DNA of 64,000 nt from Amycolatopsis acididurans (GTDB lineage: Bacteria > Actinomycetota > Actinomycetes > Mycobacteriales > Pseudonocardiaceae). Of this stretch, positions 1 through 8,448 are shown piece by piece; position 1 is the first letter of the stretch; each line of letters opens with the position of its first letter. The translations under genes and the position numbers were made by a program. Location: contig NZ_JAAXLS010000023.1 of the NCBI RefSeq assembly GCF_012328925.1, positions 1 through 64,000 on the forward strand, written 5' to 3'. Under the pieces are notes generated by a model, which worked only from the letters and a program-made list of their open reading frames with translations, was not told where the DNA came from and did not search any database.

Positions 1-37
1 GGGGTTGGGTGTTGGCGGGTGTGGAAGTGGAGATCAT
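1..37 (-). CDS. Partial 5' end, probable dprA
   Basis: An ATG at 37-35 overlaps the comM stop codon (ATGA arrangement) and opens a reading frame that runs off the window edge, starting M-I-S-T-S-T-P. Only 12 codons are visible, so there is no domain evidence. The assignment to DprA (DNA processing protein) rests on the usual actinobacterial order yraN-comM-dprA and on the 4-bp translational overlap seen throughout this operon. The true start could equally lie outside the window. Confidence 0.3.
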   Translation of the reverse strand, partial: MISTSTPANTQP

Positions 38-1554
38 GCGGCCGCGCTCCGGGCTCGGAACTGGAGGGCGGCTGCTACGTGGTCCGGCTCTGGGCGTGGG
101 GTCTTAGCCAAGTCGGCCAGGGTCCAGGCGATTCGTAGGCAGCGGTCGGCGCCGCGGGCTGTCAGGGTGCCGCGGTCCAGGCCGCGGTCGAGGATGGCCG
201 TCGTGTCTCGGGGGAGGGCGAACTCGCGCCGCAGGGCCGGGCCCGGGACCTCCGCGTTGGTGCGCCAGCCGTGCGCTGACCAGCGGGCCGTGGCGCGGTC
301 CCGGGCTGCCAGGACGCGGTCGCGGACCGAGGCCGTCGGTTCCGGGGACTCGTAGGCGGCGCTGTGCGTGCTCATCGCCGTGATCGGGCGCATCTGCACC
401 CGCAGGTCCACGCGGTCCATCAGCGGGCCCGACAACTTGCTCAGATACCGCCGCTTCGCCATCGGCGTGCACGTGCAGTCGATCTCACGCGCCGGGGCGC
501 ACGGGCACGTGTTCGTGGCCAGCACCAGCTGGAAGCGCGCCGGGTAGCACACCGCGGCCTTCGCGCGGGCGATGCGGATCTCGCCCTCCTCCAGCGCCGT
601 GCGCAGCGAGTCCAGCCGTGGGGCGTCGAACTCACACGCTTCGTCCAGAAACAGGACGCCCCGGTGGGCCTGGCTGATCAAGCCCGGCATGGCAAGGCCG
701 GAACCACCACCGACCAGTGCGGCGACGGACACGGTGTGGTGCGGGGCCACGAACGGCGGGAGCGTGATCAACGGTGCCGTCCGGGACAACGAGCCGTGCA
801 GGGAATGGACGGCCGTGACCTCCAGCGCCTCTTCCAGCGACAGGCTGGGCAGCAGGCCGGGCAAGCGCTTGGCGAGCATCGTCTTGCCGACACCCGGCGG
901 GCCGGTCAGCAGGACGTGGTGGCCGCCCGCCGCCGCGACCTCCAGGGCCCACCTCGCCTCCGGCTGGCCGATGACGTCGGCCAGGTCCGGTGTTTCGTTG
1001 TGGGTGGACACATCGGGTTTGTCCGGGCGGGTGAGCACATCCTCGCCGCGTAACCAGGCCACCACCTCGCTGAGCCGGCCGGCGCCGAAGATCTCGACGC
1101 CCTCGACCAGCGCGGCTTCGAACAGCGAATGCACCGGCACGACCGCCCGCTTCATACCCGCCTTGCGCGCGGCCAGCAGACCCGGCAGCACCCCGCGGAT
1201 CTCCCGTACCCGCCCGTCCAGGGACAGCTCGCCGAGCATCACCGTGCCGGGCAGGCGGGTGGACGGAACGGTGGAAGCCGCGGCCAGTACCGCGACCGCG
1301 ATGGCGAGGTCGTAGCCCGAGCCGAGCTTGGGCAGGTCCGCCGGAGACAGGCCGAGCGTGAGCTTCTCCCCCGGCCACGGCTCGGCCGAGTTGCGCACCG
1401 CGGAGCGCACCCGGTCCTTGGCCTCGCGCAGGCCGGCGTCGGGCAGGCCGACGAGCTTCATGCCGGGCAGCCCGCCGCCGAGATCGGCCTCCACTTCGAT
1501 GACCCGGCCGTCGAGCCCCAGCAGGGCGACCGACCAGGCGTGTCCGATGGGCAT
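34..1554 (-). CDS. comM: YifB/ComM family Mg-chelatase-like AAA ATPase
   Basis: This is a 506-residue cytoplasmic ATPase of the YifB/ComM family; the family promotes branch migration or recombination during DNA uptake. The N-terminal third is the Lon-protease-like/ChlI domain. The Walker A motif GPPGVGKT lies near residue 217, followed by Walker B VLFLDEACEFD and a Cys-rich insertion (NTCPCAP, DCTCTP). The frame is open further upstream, but that part is antisense-like sequence inside yraN; the ATG at 1554 (MPIGHAW) shares its A with the yraN stop codon and is the natural start. The gene belongs to the yraN-comM-dprA cluster and length is normal for the family. Confidence 0.93.
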   Translation of the reverse strand: MPIGHAWSVALLGLDGRVIEVEADLGGGLPGMKLVGLPDAGLREAKDRVRSAVRNSAEPWPGEKLTLGLSPADLPKLGSGYDLAIAVAVLAAASTVPSTRLPGTVMLGELSLDGRVREIRGVLPGLLAARKAGMKRAVVPVHSLFEAALVEGVEIFGAGRLSEVVAWLRGEDVLTRPDKPDVSTHNETPDLADVIGQPEARWALEVAAAGGHHVLLTGPPGVGKTMLAKRLPGLLPSLSLEEALEVTAVHSLHGSLSRTAPLITLPPFVAPHHTVSVAALVGGGSGLAMPGLISQAHRGVLFLDEACEFDAPRLDSLRTALEEGEIRIARAKAAVCYPARFQLVLATNTCPCAPAREIDCTCTPMAKRRYLSKLSGPLMDRVDLRVQMRPITAMSTHSAAYESPEPTASVRDRVLAARDRATARWSAHGWRTNAEVPGPALRREFALPRDTTAILDRGLDRGTLTARGADRCLRIAWTLADLAKTPRPEPDHVAAALQFRARSAAA

Positions 1555-1937
1555 CAGAACGCCCCGGGGAAATGCCGGAGCTCGAACTCGCCGCCCGGCC
1601 GCGCCAGTACCGCGATCACGTCGAACCGGACCGTGCACCAGCGGACGCTGAACGCACGCAACCACTGCCCGGTGATGCGCCTGATCCGGGCGATCTTCTC
1701 CTCGGTGACCGCCTCGGCGGGTTCGCCGAACTGCTCCCCGGCCCGGGTCTTCACCTCGCACACCACGAGCGTCTTGCCGTTGGTGGCGACGATGTCGATC
1801 TCGCCCTCGCGGCACCGCCAGTTCTTGGACAGCACCACGAAACCGAGTTTCTGCAGATGCTGCGCCGCCAGCCGCTCGCCCTTACGGCCGAGGCCGAGGT
1901 GCGGGGCGACGTCCGGTCTTGCCACCGTGCTGGTCAC
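1554..1937 (-). CDS. YraN family (UPF0102) endonuclease-like protein
   Basis: This is a 127-residue protein of the UPF0102/YraN family, which has a restriction-endonuclease-like fold and an unsettled role. The signature acidic/lysine residues are visible: REGEIDIVA around residue 45 and VVCEVKTR around residue 58, matching the E...D...ExK nuclease core. It sits directly upstream of comM with a one-base stop/start overlap, the usual arrangement in actinobacteria, which suggests a link to DNA repair or uptake. The family is clear; the biochemical function is not established. Confidence 0.9.
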   Translation of the reverse strand: MTSTVARPDVAPHLGLGRKGERLAAQHLQKLGFVVLSKNWRCREGEIDIVATNGKTLVVCEVKTRAGEQFGEPAEAVTEEKIARIRRITGQWLRAFSVRWCTVRFDVIAVLARPGGEFELRHFPGAF

Positions 1938-2059
1938 TGCTTCCCCCAGGATGTCGGATCTTTCGCGTGGGGATCACGCTTCCAGGTCCGGCCAAGAGGG
2001 CACCAGGACGAATCGGGGCGGCTGTGGACAACCCGCCCCCTGTGGACAAGTTGGTGGGC

Positions 2060-2383
2060 TCAGCCCGAGAACGGACCGTCCTCGGGCAGCCGGAGGTCGG
2101 GTTTCTCCAGCTCCTCGACGTTGACGTCCTTGAACGTGATGACCCGGACGTTCTTCACGAACCGGGCCGGGCGGTACATGTCCCACACCCAGGCGTCGGA
2201 CATCCGCACCTCGAAGTAGACCTCGCCCCCGCTGTCACGGACCTGCACGTCCACCGCGTTGGCGAGGTAGAACCGCCGCTCGGTCTCCACCACGTACGAG
2301 AACTGGCTGACGATGTCCCGGTACTCCCGGTACAGCGACAGCTCCATCTCGGTCTCGTACTTCTCGAGATCCTCTGCGCTCAT
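2060..2383 (-). CDS. DUF2469 domain protein
   Basis: This is a 107-residue acidic protein beginning MSAEDLEKYETEMEL and matching the actinobacterial DUF2469 family along its whole length. No catalytic motif, signal peptide or membrane segment is visible. It lies between rnhB and yraN, its conserved position in mycobacteria and relatives, 32 bp downstream of the rnhB stop. A 122-bp gap separates it from yraN. Function is unknown; conservation of place and length suggests a housekeeping role. Confidence 0.9.
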   Translation of the reverse strand: MSAEDLEKYETEMELSLYREYRDIVSQFSYVVETERRFYLANAVDVQVRDSGGEVYFEVRMSDAWVWDMYRPARFVKNVRVITFKDVNVEELEKPDLRLPEDGPFSG

Positions 2384-2415
2384 GGATTCCGCGCCCCTCC
2401 TCGCGAGTTCGACCG

Positions 2416-3207
2416 TTATCCGACGGCGGAACCCTCATTCTGACTCACGTCATCGATCAGAGCAGCCACCGGCGGGCTCATTTGCCCCAGCGCCGCCGCC
2501 GTCAGCATCACTCGATGTGGTGGACGGCGGCCGTGGGCGGCTCCGGCTGTCGCCACGTTGGTGTACGACCACCGATGTACCTCACTCGGTCCGTGTTCGG
2601 TGAGTGCCGCGCCGTGCTGTTCCGTGGTGTAACCCTTGTGGACGTCGAATCCGTACACCGGATGCTCCCCGTGCAGGTCGGCCATGATCCGGTCCCTGGT
2701 CACCTTGGCCAGCACGGACGCCGCGGCCACGCAGGCGACCGCCCGGTCCCCCTTGATCACGGGCACACTCGGCGCCGGCAGCCCGGGCACTTTGAATCCG
2801 TCGGTCAGTACGTAGCCCGGGCACGTTGCGAGCCCGGCGACAGCGCGGCGCATACCTTCGATGTTCGTCACATGGATACCCAGCGCGTCCACCTCGGCCG
2901 GCGAGATCACCACGATGGAGTAGTCGAGCGCACGCTTCAGCACGCGCTCGTAGACCCGCTCCCTGGCCAGCGCCGTCAGCAGCTTGGAGTCGGTCAGCTC
3001 GGGCAGCCGGGCGGCGTCACCGGGCTTGAGCACACAGGACGCGACGACCAGCGGACCCGCGCACGCACCACGACCCGCCTCGTCGACACCCGCGACGGGC
3101 CCGAGCCCGCGACGATCGAGCGCGGAGAGCAGCCCCCAGGTCGTTTCCCCCCGAATCACCGCCCGCGGTGGCCGGAACGGGGCCACGAGCGTCGAAGAGC
3201 TACCCAC
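2416..3207 (-). CDS. rnhB: Ribonuclease HII
   Basis: RNase HII cleaves the RNA strand of RNA-DNA hybrids and removes single ribonucleotides from DNA. The 263-residue product has the family motif VDEAGRG with catalytic Asp42 and Glu43 (numbered from the GTG at 3207), the DSKLL motif, a further acidic motif around YVLTDGF, and the conserved C-terminal HKGYTTEQH segment. The frame starts two bases after the lepB stop, so the two are translationally close. The N-terminal 25 residues precede the conserved fold, and an internal start cannot be excluded. Confidence 0.93.
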   Translation of the reverse strand: MGSSSTLVAPFRPPRAVIRGETTWGLLSALDRRGLGPVAGVDEAGRGACAGPLVVASCVLKPGDAARLPELTDSKLLTALARERVYERVLKRALDYSIVVISPAEVDALGIHVTNIEGMRRAVAGLATCPGYVLTDGFKVPGLPAPSVPVIKGDRAVACVAAASVLAKVTRDRIMADLHGEHPVYGFDVHKGYTTEQHGAALTEHGPSEVHRWSYTNVATAGAAHGRRPPHRVMLTAAALGQMSPPVAALIDDVSQNEGSAVG

Positions 3208-3210
3208 TGG

Positions 3211-4140
3211 CTATCGCTTTCGCTTGACCGCCTCGCGCACACCGGAACCGAGCTTGCGGCTGAGCGCCAGCGTCGGCCAGGCGGCGACCATGCCGAAACC
3301 GATCGGCACGCCCTGCTGCCAGCTCGGGGCGCTCATACCCAACGCGACCGGTTGTGCGTTGGCCTGCGGGTTCGTGTCGCTCACCCCGCCCCAGCGGCCG
3401 GGTGGCAGGACGATGATGCGCGCCTTGCCGATGATGTTGGCCACCGGCACGACACCGCGAAGGCCGCCGCCGCCCTGACACCGCGAGTCGCACGAGTCGT
3501 TGCGGTTGTCGCCCATGACCCACACATCACCCTGGGGCACCTTCACCGGCTCGAACGGCTCCTGCCGCTGATCGGTCGGGTCTTCCCAGTGGATGTAGGG
3601 CTCGTTGAGCGCCTTGCCGTCGACGACGACGTGGTTCTGCGCGTCACAGCACGACACGGTCTGCCCGCCGGTGGCGATGATTCGCTTGACGAAGTCACGC
3701 TCGTCGGGCGGGGCGAGTCCGAACACCGAGCCGATGTCCTGGAAGAACCGCACGACCGGGTTGCCGGACTCCTGAGAGGTGGTCTCGTTCTCGACCCACG
3801 GCTCCGGGCCCTTGAACACCACGACATCGCCCGGTCCCGGGTCGGTGAAGTCGTACGTGATCTTGTCGACCAGCACCTTGTCGCCGTAGCAGCCGGGGCA
3901 ACCGTGCAGCGTGGTCTCCATCGACCCCGACGGGATCGTGTAGACCCTGGCGAAGAACTGCTGAAACACGAAGGCCAGCACCAGCGCCACGACGATCAGG
4001 ATCGGGAGTTCGACCCAGAACGAGCGCTGTTTTTTGGCCTTACGATGTTTCTTGCTCCGCTTGCCCTTTTCGCCGGAGTCGGCGTGGTCCTCGAATTCGG
4101 GTTCGTCCTCGGGGGCGCTGGAGGGCACAGGTTCAACCAC
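3211..4140 (-). CDS. lepB: Signal peptidase I
   Basis: This is a type I leader peptidase that removes signal peptides from exported proteins. The 309-residue product starts with a GTG and a charged cytoplasmic stretch, followed by a single membrane anchor at about residues 43-63. Box B is YTIPSGSME with nucleophile Ser73. The Lys of the catalytic dyad lies in DFVKRIIATGG, and box E is VMGDNRNDSCDSR. It lies between rplS and rnhB as in most actinobacteria. Confidence 0.95.
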   Translation of the reverse strand: MVEPVPSSAPEDEPEFEDHADSGEKGKRSKKHRKAKKQRSFWVELPILIVVALVLAFVFQQFFARVYTIPSGSMETTLHGCPGCYGDKVLVDKITYDFTDPGPGDVVVFKGPEPWVENETTSQESGNPVVRFFQDIGSVFGLAPPDERDFVKRIIATGGQTVSCCDAQNHVVVDGKALNEPYIHWEDPTDQRQEPFEPVKVPQGDVWVMGDNRNDSCDSRCQGGGGLRGVVPVANIIGKARIIVLPPGRWGGVSDTNPQANAQPVALGMSAPSWQQGVPIGFGMVAAWPTLALSRKLGSGVREAVKRKR

Positions 4141-4164
4141 TTCGCCAGGCTACTCGGAGTGGGC

Positions 4165-4524
4165 TCAGGACCCGGTCGGGGCCTCGCGGCGCTCCTTGAT
4201 CTTGGCGGCCTTGCCGCGCAGCTCGCGCAGGTAGTAGAGCTTGGCGCGACGCACATCACCGCGCCGGTCGACCTCGATCTTGGCGATGTTCGGCGAGTGC
4301 ACCGGGAAGGTGCGCTCGACGCCGACACCGAAGGAGACCTTGCGAACGGTGAAGGTCTCGCGGATGCCACCGCCCTGTCGGCGGATGACCACGCCCTGGA
4401 AGATCTGGTTACGCTCGCGGTTTCCCTCGATGACGCGAACGTGCACCTTCAGCGTGTCACCCGGGCGGAAGTTCGGAATGTCGGAACGCAGCGACTGAGC
4501 GTCCAGGGCGTCCAGGGTGTTCAT
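4165..4524 (-). CDS. rplS: 50S ribosomal protein L19
   Basis: This is a 119-residue ribosomal protein L19, located at the 30S-50S interface. Characteristic stretches are FRPGDTLKVHVRVIEGN and the C-terminal KLYYLRELRGKAAKI. Length is typical. It is separated from upstream trmD by about 150 bp, which could hold its own promoter, and is followed after 24 bp by lepB. Assignment is unambiguous. Confidence 0.97.
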   Translation of the reverse strand: MNTLDALDAQSLRSDIPNFRPGDTLKVHVRVIEGNRERNQIFQGVVIRRQGGGIRETFTVRKVSFGVGVERTFPVHSPNIAKIEVDRRGDVRRAKLYYLRELRGKAAKIKERREAPTGS

Positions 4525-4673
4525 CGGTGTTCCGTCCTCGTCCTTCGTCTTATCTGTCTACATCCGGGCACGGACCTGCTCGACAGCGATCGACCCGGGG
4601 GCTGGTGGGCTGCGCGCGCTTTCGGTGACCGCGCGCCAACCGGTCAAGTATTGCAGACGCGGCGTTCGCGGGA

Positions 4674-5426
4674 TCACCCGGCCTGTTGCTCGCCCCGCAC
4701 GCGGTCGAGCACGGCCAGATCGTGCTTGTCGAGGCTACCCTCCGGCAGCCGCTCGACCAGATCGGGGCGGCGCCGCACGGTGCGCTCGAGTGCCTGGTCA
4801 CGCCGCCAGCGGTCGATGAGCGCGTGGTTGCCCGAGCGCAGTACCTCCGGCACCGCCAGCTCGCGCCACACCTCGGGCCGCGTGTAGCTCGGGCCTTCGA
4901 GCAGGCCGTCGGAGAACGAGTCCTGCTCGGCAGAGACCGGGTTGCCCAGCACGCCGGGCAGCAGCCGCACGGTCGCCTCGACCATGACCAGCACGGCGGC
5001 CTCGCCACCGACGAGCACGTAGTCGCCGATGGACACCTCGTCGACGGGCATCCGGCGCGCCGCGTCCTCGATGACCCGCTGGTCGATGCCCTCGTAGCGG
5101 CCACACGCGAACACGAGGTGCTCTTCGCGGGCGAACTCGTGCGCCATGTCCTGGGTGAACGGCCGCCCCGCCGGGGTCGGCACGACCAGCCTGGTCCGCT
5201 CGCCGCACACGGTGTCGAGCGCGTCGCCCCACACCTGCGGCTTCATCACCATGCCGGGACCACCGCCGTAGGGGGCGTCGTCGACGGCGCGGTGCACGTC
5301 GTGCGTCCAGTTCCGCAGATCGTGCACGCCGACCTCGATCAGGCCGCGCTCGATGGCACGGCCCAGCAGCGCGGCGCGCAGCGGGTCGAGGTACTCGGGG
5401 AAGATCGTGACGACGTCGATGCGCAT
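4674..5426 (-). CDS. trmD: tRNA (guanine-N1)-methyltransferase TrmD
   Basis: TrmD methylates G37 of tRNAs with SAM and prevents frameshifting. The 250-residue protein starts MRIDVVTIFPEY and shows the trefoil-knot SAM site SIGDYVLVGGEAAVLVM, as well as the YGGGPGMVMKP and CGRYEGID motifs. Its start codon overlaps the rimM stop (shared base at 5426), consistent with translational coupling in rpsP-khpA-rimM-trmD. Confidence 0.96.
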   Translation of the reverse strand: MRIDVVTIFPEYLDPLRAALLGRAIERGLIEVGVHDLRNWTHDVHRAVDDAPYGGGPGMVMKPQVWGDALDTVCGERTRLVVPTPAGRPFTQDMAHEFAREEHLVFACGRYEGIDQRVIEDAARRMPVDEVSIGDYVLVGGEAAVLVMVEATVRLLPGVLGNPVSAEQDSFSDGLLEGPSYTRPEVWRELAVPEVLRSGNHALIDRWRRDQALERTVRRRPDLVERLPEGSLDKHDLAVLDRVRGEQQAG

Positions 5427-5938
5427 TACTCGTCCAGCAGGCCCTCGGGCGGGTCGACCACGACGCGGCCGCCGGGTACGTCGACCACGGGGACGATCTC
5501 GCGCACGAACGGCACCAGCACCACGCGGCCGTCGCGGTCGAGCGACAGCAGTTCAGCGCCCGGCGCGTGCACGATTTCCTGGACCGTTCCGATGGTCGTG
5601 CCGTCGGTCAGCTCGGCGCGCAGGCCTTCGAGTTCGTGGTCGTAGAACTCGTCGGGATCGTCGGTGGGCGGCAGGTCCGCGGTGTCGGCGAGCAGCAGAA
5701 CGCCGCGGACCAAGTCGGCGTCCTGACGGGAGGCGACCTGCTCGAAAGTCACCAGCAGCCGCCCGCCGTGCGGGCGGGCGGCTGCCACGGTGAGTTCGCG
5801 AGTGCTGCCGTCACGGTGCCTCGCGACCAGCGTCGCGCCTTCGCGGAATCGTTCCTCGGGAGAGTCGGTGCGCACGTCCACGGCGAGTTCGCCACGAATC
5901 CCGTGTGCCTTGGCGACGCGCCCGACGACAACCTCCAC
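5426..5938 (-). CDS. rimM: 16S rRNA processing protein RimM
   Basis: RimM assists maturation of the 30S subunit head and binds S19. The product is 170 residues from the GTG at 5938 (V-E-V-V-V-G-R-V-A-K-A-H-G-I-R-G-E). The frame is open further upstream, but this GTG lies 11 bases after the khpA stop and begins exactly at the conserved N-terminus. The C-terminal PRC-barrel part includes PFVREIVPVVDVPGG. It is coupled to trmD by end-to-start overlap. Confidence 0.92.
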   Translation of the reverse strand: MEVVVGRVAKAHGIRGELAVDVRTDSPEERFREGATLVARHRDGSTRELTVAAARPHGGRLLVTFEQVASRQDADLVRGVLLLADTADLPPTDDPDEFYDHELEGLRAELTDGTTIGTVQEIVHAPGAELLSLDRDGRVVLVPFVREIVPVVDVPGGRVVVDPPEGLLDE

Positions 5939-5949
5939 GACGGCTGGGC

Positions 5950-6189
5950 TCAACGATCGGTGTCGACGACGTCCACCCGGACGCCGCGACCACCGATACC
6001 GCCCATGACGGTGCGCAGGGCGGTCGCGGTGCGGCCGCCCCGGCCGATGACCTTGCCGAGGTCGTCCGGGTGCACGTGGACCTCGAGCGTGCGGCCACGG
6101 CGCGTGGTGATCAGGTCGACCCGGACGTCGTCCGGGTTGTCGACGATCCCGCGCACCAGGTGTTCGAGGGAGTCGGCGAGGAAGCTCAC
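5950..6189 (-). CDS. khpA: KH-domain RNA-binding protein
   Basis: This is a 79-residue single KH-domain protein with the GxxG RNA-binding loop in VIGRGGRTA. Homologs (KhpA) form a heterodimer with KhpB and bind many RNAs in Gram-positive bacteria. Its ATG overlaps the rpsP stop by 4 bp (ATGA). The place between rpsP and rimM is the conserved location in actinobacteria and firmicutes. Confidence 0.94.
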   Translation of the reverse strand: MSFLADSLEHLVRGIVDNPDDVRVDLITTRRGRTLEVHVHPDDLGKVIGRGGRTATALRTVMGGIGGRGVRVDVVDTDR

Positions 6190-6620
6190 GCCTCTTCCTT
6201 GCCCGCCTCGCCGGCCTCGGCGTCGGCCTTCTTCGGGGCCTTCTTCTTCGGCGTGGTGGCCTCGGTGGAGGGCTCCTCACCGGCGGCGGCGAGCGCGGCG
6301 TTGAACAGGTCCTGCTTCGACGGCTTCGGCTCGCGCACCTTCAGCGTGCCCTCGGCACCCGGCAGGCCCTTGAACTTCTGCCAGTCACCGGTGATCTCGA
6401 GGATGCGCTGCACCGGCTCGGTCGGCAGTGCGCCGACACCCAGCCAGTACTGAGCACGCTCGGAGTCGACCTCGATGAAGCTCGGCTCTTCCTTCGGGTG
6501 GTACTTGCCGATCGTCTCGATGGCCTTGCCATCCCGGCGGGTACGTGCGTCGGCGACGATGATGCGGTAGTACGGCGCACGGATCTTGCCGAGGCGCTGC
6601 AGCTTGATCTTGACGGCCAC
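6186..6620 (-). CDS. rpsP: 30S ribosomal protein S16
   Basis: This is ribosomal protein S16, with the conserved start MAVKIKLQRLGKIRAPYYRI from a GTG at 6620, preceded by an AAGGAG ribosome-binding site. At 144 residues it is longer than the typical 80-90. The extra C-terminal part is rich in Ala, Glu and Lys (for example TTPKKKAPKKADAEAGE), as in many actinobacterial S16 proteins. It is the first gene of rpsP-khpA-rimM-trmD. The 164-bp leader upstream contains a 12-bp palindrome at 6691-6702 of unknown meaning. Confidence 0.96.
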   Translation of the reverse strand: MAVKIKLQRLGKIRAPYYRIIVADARTRRDGKAIETIGKYHPKEEPSFIEVDSERAQYWLGVGALPTEPVQRILEITGDWQKFKGLPGAEGTLKVREPKPSKQDLFNAALAAAGEEPSTEATTPKKKAPKKADAEAGEAGKEEA

Positions 6621-6784
6621 TGGTGTGGGTACTCCTTGGTTTTCTCGTGCTCGCTATCGCCGGGGACACGATCCGAGTGGGGAAACGGACTCGGGTACCC
6701 GAAGCTGGGGTCGCCACGGCACGGTGAGAGGGACCGGCCGAAGCAGGCAAGGGTCAATTGTGCCAGACGAAGGCAGCGTCCTCG

Positions 6785-7615
6785 CTAGAGGGTCATCACG
6801 CCCAGTGCCGTGAGCAGCATGGCCAGTGCCGGCAGGAAGTTGTTCATCTGGTGCGCGACGACCGCGCCGAGCAGCCTGCCGGTGAACAGCCGGGCCAGTC
6901 CGATCGGTACCGCGATGACCAGCAGCAGCGTGGTGCGCAGTGGCTCCAGGTGGCTCACTGCGAACACGGCCGTGGACAGCAGGAACGCGGCGAGCCTGCC
7001 CCATTTCTCGCGCCCCCACTGCAGTCGCTCGACCGCGCCCCACAGCAGGCCGCGGTAGATGATCTCCTCGCAGATCGGGGCGATCAGCCACAGGTAGACG
7101 AACATGATGACGGCGGCGGTGACCGACATGGGCTGGTCCTCGACCAGCGCGCTGATCGCCGACGTCGAGTTGTTCGGGCCGACGACCTGACTCCAGACGA
7201 ACGCGCCGACGGTGGTCAGCGCCAGGCCCAGCACGCCGAGTTTCAGCCCGAGGCGCACGTCGGCCCAATGCCACGACAGCCGCAGGTCGATCAGCGGCCC
7301 GTTACCGCGCCACACCGTGAACAGCACGGCGACCAGTGCCGCGAACGCCGTGGGCAGCATCGTGCCGATCAGCACGTCCGACACCGGAATGGCCTGTCCC
7401 GGCGGGGCGGGGCCGAGCAGCACGCTGATGAAGGCGGCCGAGGCCAGCAACGTGGCCTCGACGACCAGGAACGCCCCGAAGCCCCAGCGGTGATCAGGCG
7501 TGGCGGAGGTGTCGGGCAATGAGGCGAGCTCAGGCACGGGTTCGTCTGGCTGCGTCGCAGTCACCCCGGGCCTCCGTCCCATCCAACCGAACCACTTGCC
7601 GAGCCTAGTACCCAT
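6785..7615 (-). CDS. CPBP family intramembrane glutamic endopeptidase
   Basis: This is a 276-residue multi-pass membrane protein of the CPBP (CAAX protease and bacteriocin-processing, Abi) family. The active-site motifs are CEEIIYRGLLW (EExxxR), FAVSHLEP (FxxxH) and a third motif with HQMNNFLP. The first 40 or so residues are cytoplasmic and Pro/Glu-rich. A second, different CPBP gene lies 10 bp upstream in the same orientation, so the two are probably cotranscribed. The substrate is unknown; family roles include prenyl-protein processing, bacteriocin immunity and anti-sigma factor cleavage. Confidence 0.9.
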   Translation of the reverse strand: MGTRLGKWFGWMGRRPGVTATQPDEPVPELASLPDTSATPDHRWGFGAFLVVEATLLASAAFISVLLGPAPPGQAIPVSDVLIGTMLPTAFAALVAVLFTVWRGNGPLIDLRLSWHWADVRLGLKLGVLGLALTTVGAFVWSQVVGPNNSTSAISALVEDQPMSVTAAVIMFVYLWLIAPICEEIIYRGLLWGAVERLQWGREKWGRLAAFLLSTAVFAVSHLEPLRTTLLLVIAVPIGLARLFTGRLLGAVVAHQMNNFLPALAMLLTALGVMTL

Positions 7616-7625
7616 CGCGCCACCG

Positions 7626-8378
7626 TCAGGAGCCGGTGAACAGCAGCAAGGCCGCGGGAAGATTGTTCGCGGCGTGTGCCACCAGCCCGGCCCCGACGCG
7701 ACCCGTCCGCAGCCGGGCCAGGCCGATCGCGATGCCCTGCCCGAGCAGCGAGACGGTACGTGTCGGCTCGCCGTGCAGGTAGGCGAACACGACCGCCGTC
7801 AGCACCAGGATCACCCACGGCGGCACCCGATGGTGTTCGAGCGCTTTCCACAGGGCACCGCGGATCAGCAGTTCCTCGGCGAGCGGCGCGGCGCCGATCA
7901 CGATGACCGCCGCCAGCACGAGCCAGACCGTGTTGTTCTCGTCGACCTCCTGGGCCAGATCGGTCAACGGGTTGTCGGATACCCGGTCCGTGCCGAACAA
8001 ACCCAGCAGCACGAGGTTGAGCAGGTAGCCCACGCCCAGCGCGAGGCCTCCGCAGGCCACGCCGACCTTGACGTCACGCAGGCAGGGCAGCCAGCCGAAG
8101 TCGGTTTTCGGTCCGCTCCCCCACCGTTTCGAGGCGATCATCGGGCCGAGGCCGAGCAGCACGCTCGGCAGGAACGCCAGCAGCAGCACGGGGCCGACGT
8201 CGAGCAGCTCGAACGGGCCCGAGCCGGCGCGGCCGCCGCCGCGCAGGGCGGTCATGGTGATCGTGACGACGTGATACGCGGCGAGGCCGACGAAGAACGC
8301 CAGGAAACCCCAGTGCGCGCCGAAAACGAGCCCGGTGCGGACTTCGTCGCGCCGCACCGCACGGTTGCCCCCTGCCAC
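7626..8378 (-). CDS. CPBP family intramembrane glutamic endopeptidase, second copy
   Basis: This is a 250-residue multi-pass membrane protein with the same CPBP signature as its downstream neighbour: AEELLIRGALWKALE (EExxxR), FAYLHGEP (FxxxH) and HAANNLPAALLLF. Sequence outside the motifs is clearly divergent from the neighbour, so this is an old duplication or an independent family member, not a recent copy. The pair is separated by 10 bp. The substrate is unknown. Confidence 0.9.
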   Translation of the reverse strand: MAGGNRAVRRDEVRTGLVFGAHWGFLAFFVGLAAYHVVTITMTALRGGGRAGSGPFELLDVGPVLLLAFLPSVLLGLGPMIASKRWGSGPKTDFGWLPCLRDVKVGVACGGLALGVGYLLNLVLLGLFGTDRVSDNPLTDLAQEVDENNTVWLVLAAVIVIGAAPLAEELLIRGALWKALEHHRVPPWVILVLTAVVFAYLHGEPTRTVSLLGQGIAIGLARLRTGRVGAGLVAHAANNLPAALLLFTGS

Positions 8379-8448
8379 GCGCCCAGGCTAGGTGGCGCGG
8401 CGCGATCGGCCGAACCCGGGGAGTGAAGCCGGGCCGCGGAGGGAGACC

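Noticed and set aside
2482..4887. Open frame of 801 codons antisense to rnhB, lepB, rplS and trmD
   Set aside because: It is a GC-driven shadow across four certain genes; the translation has no recognisable domain.
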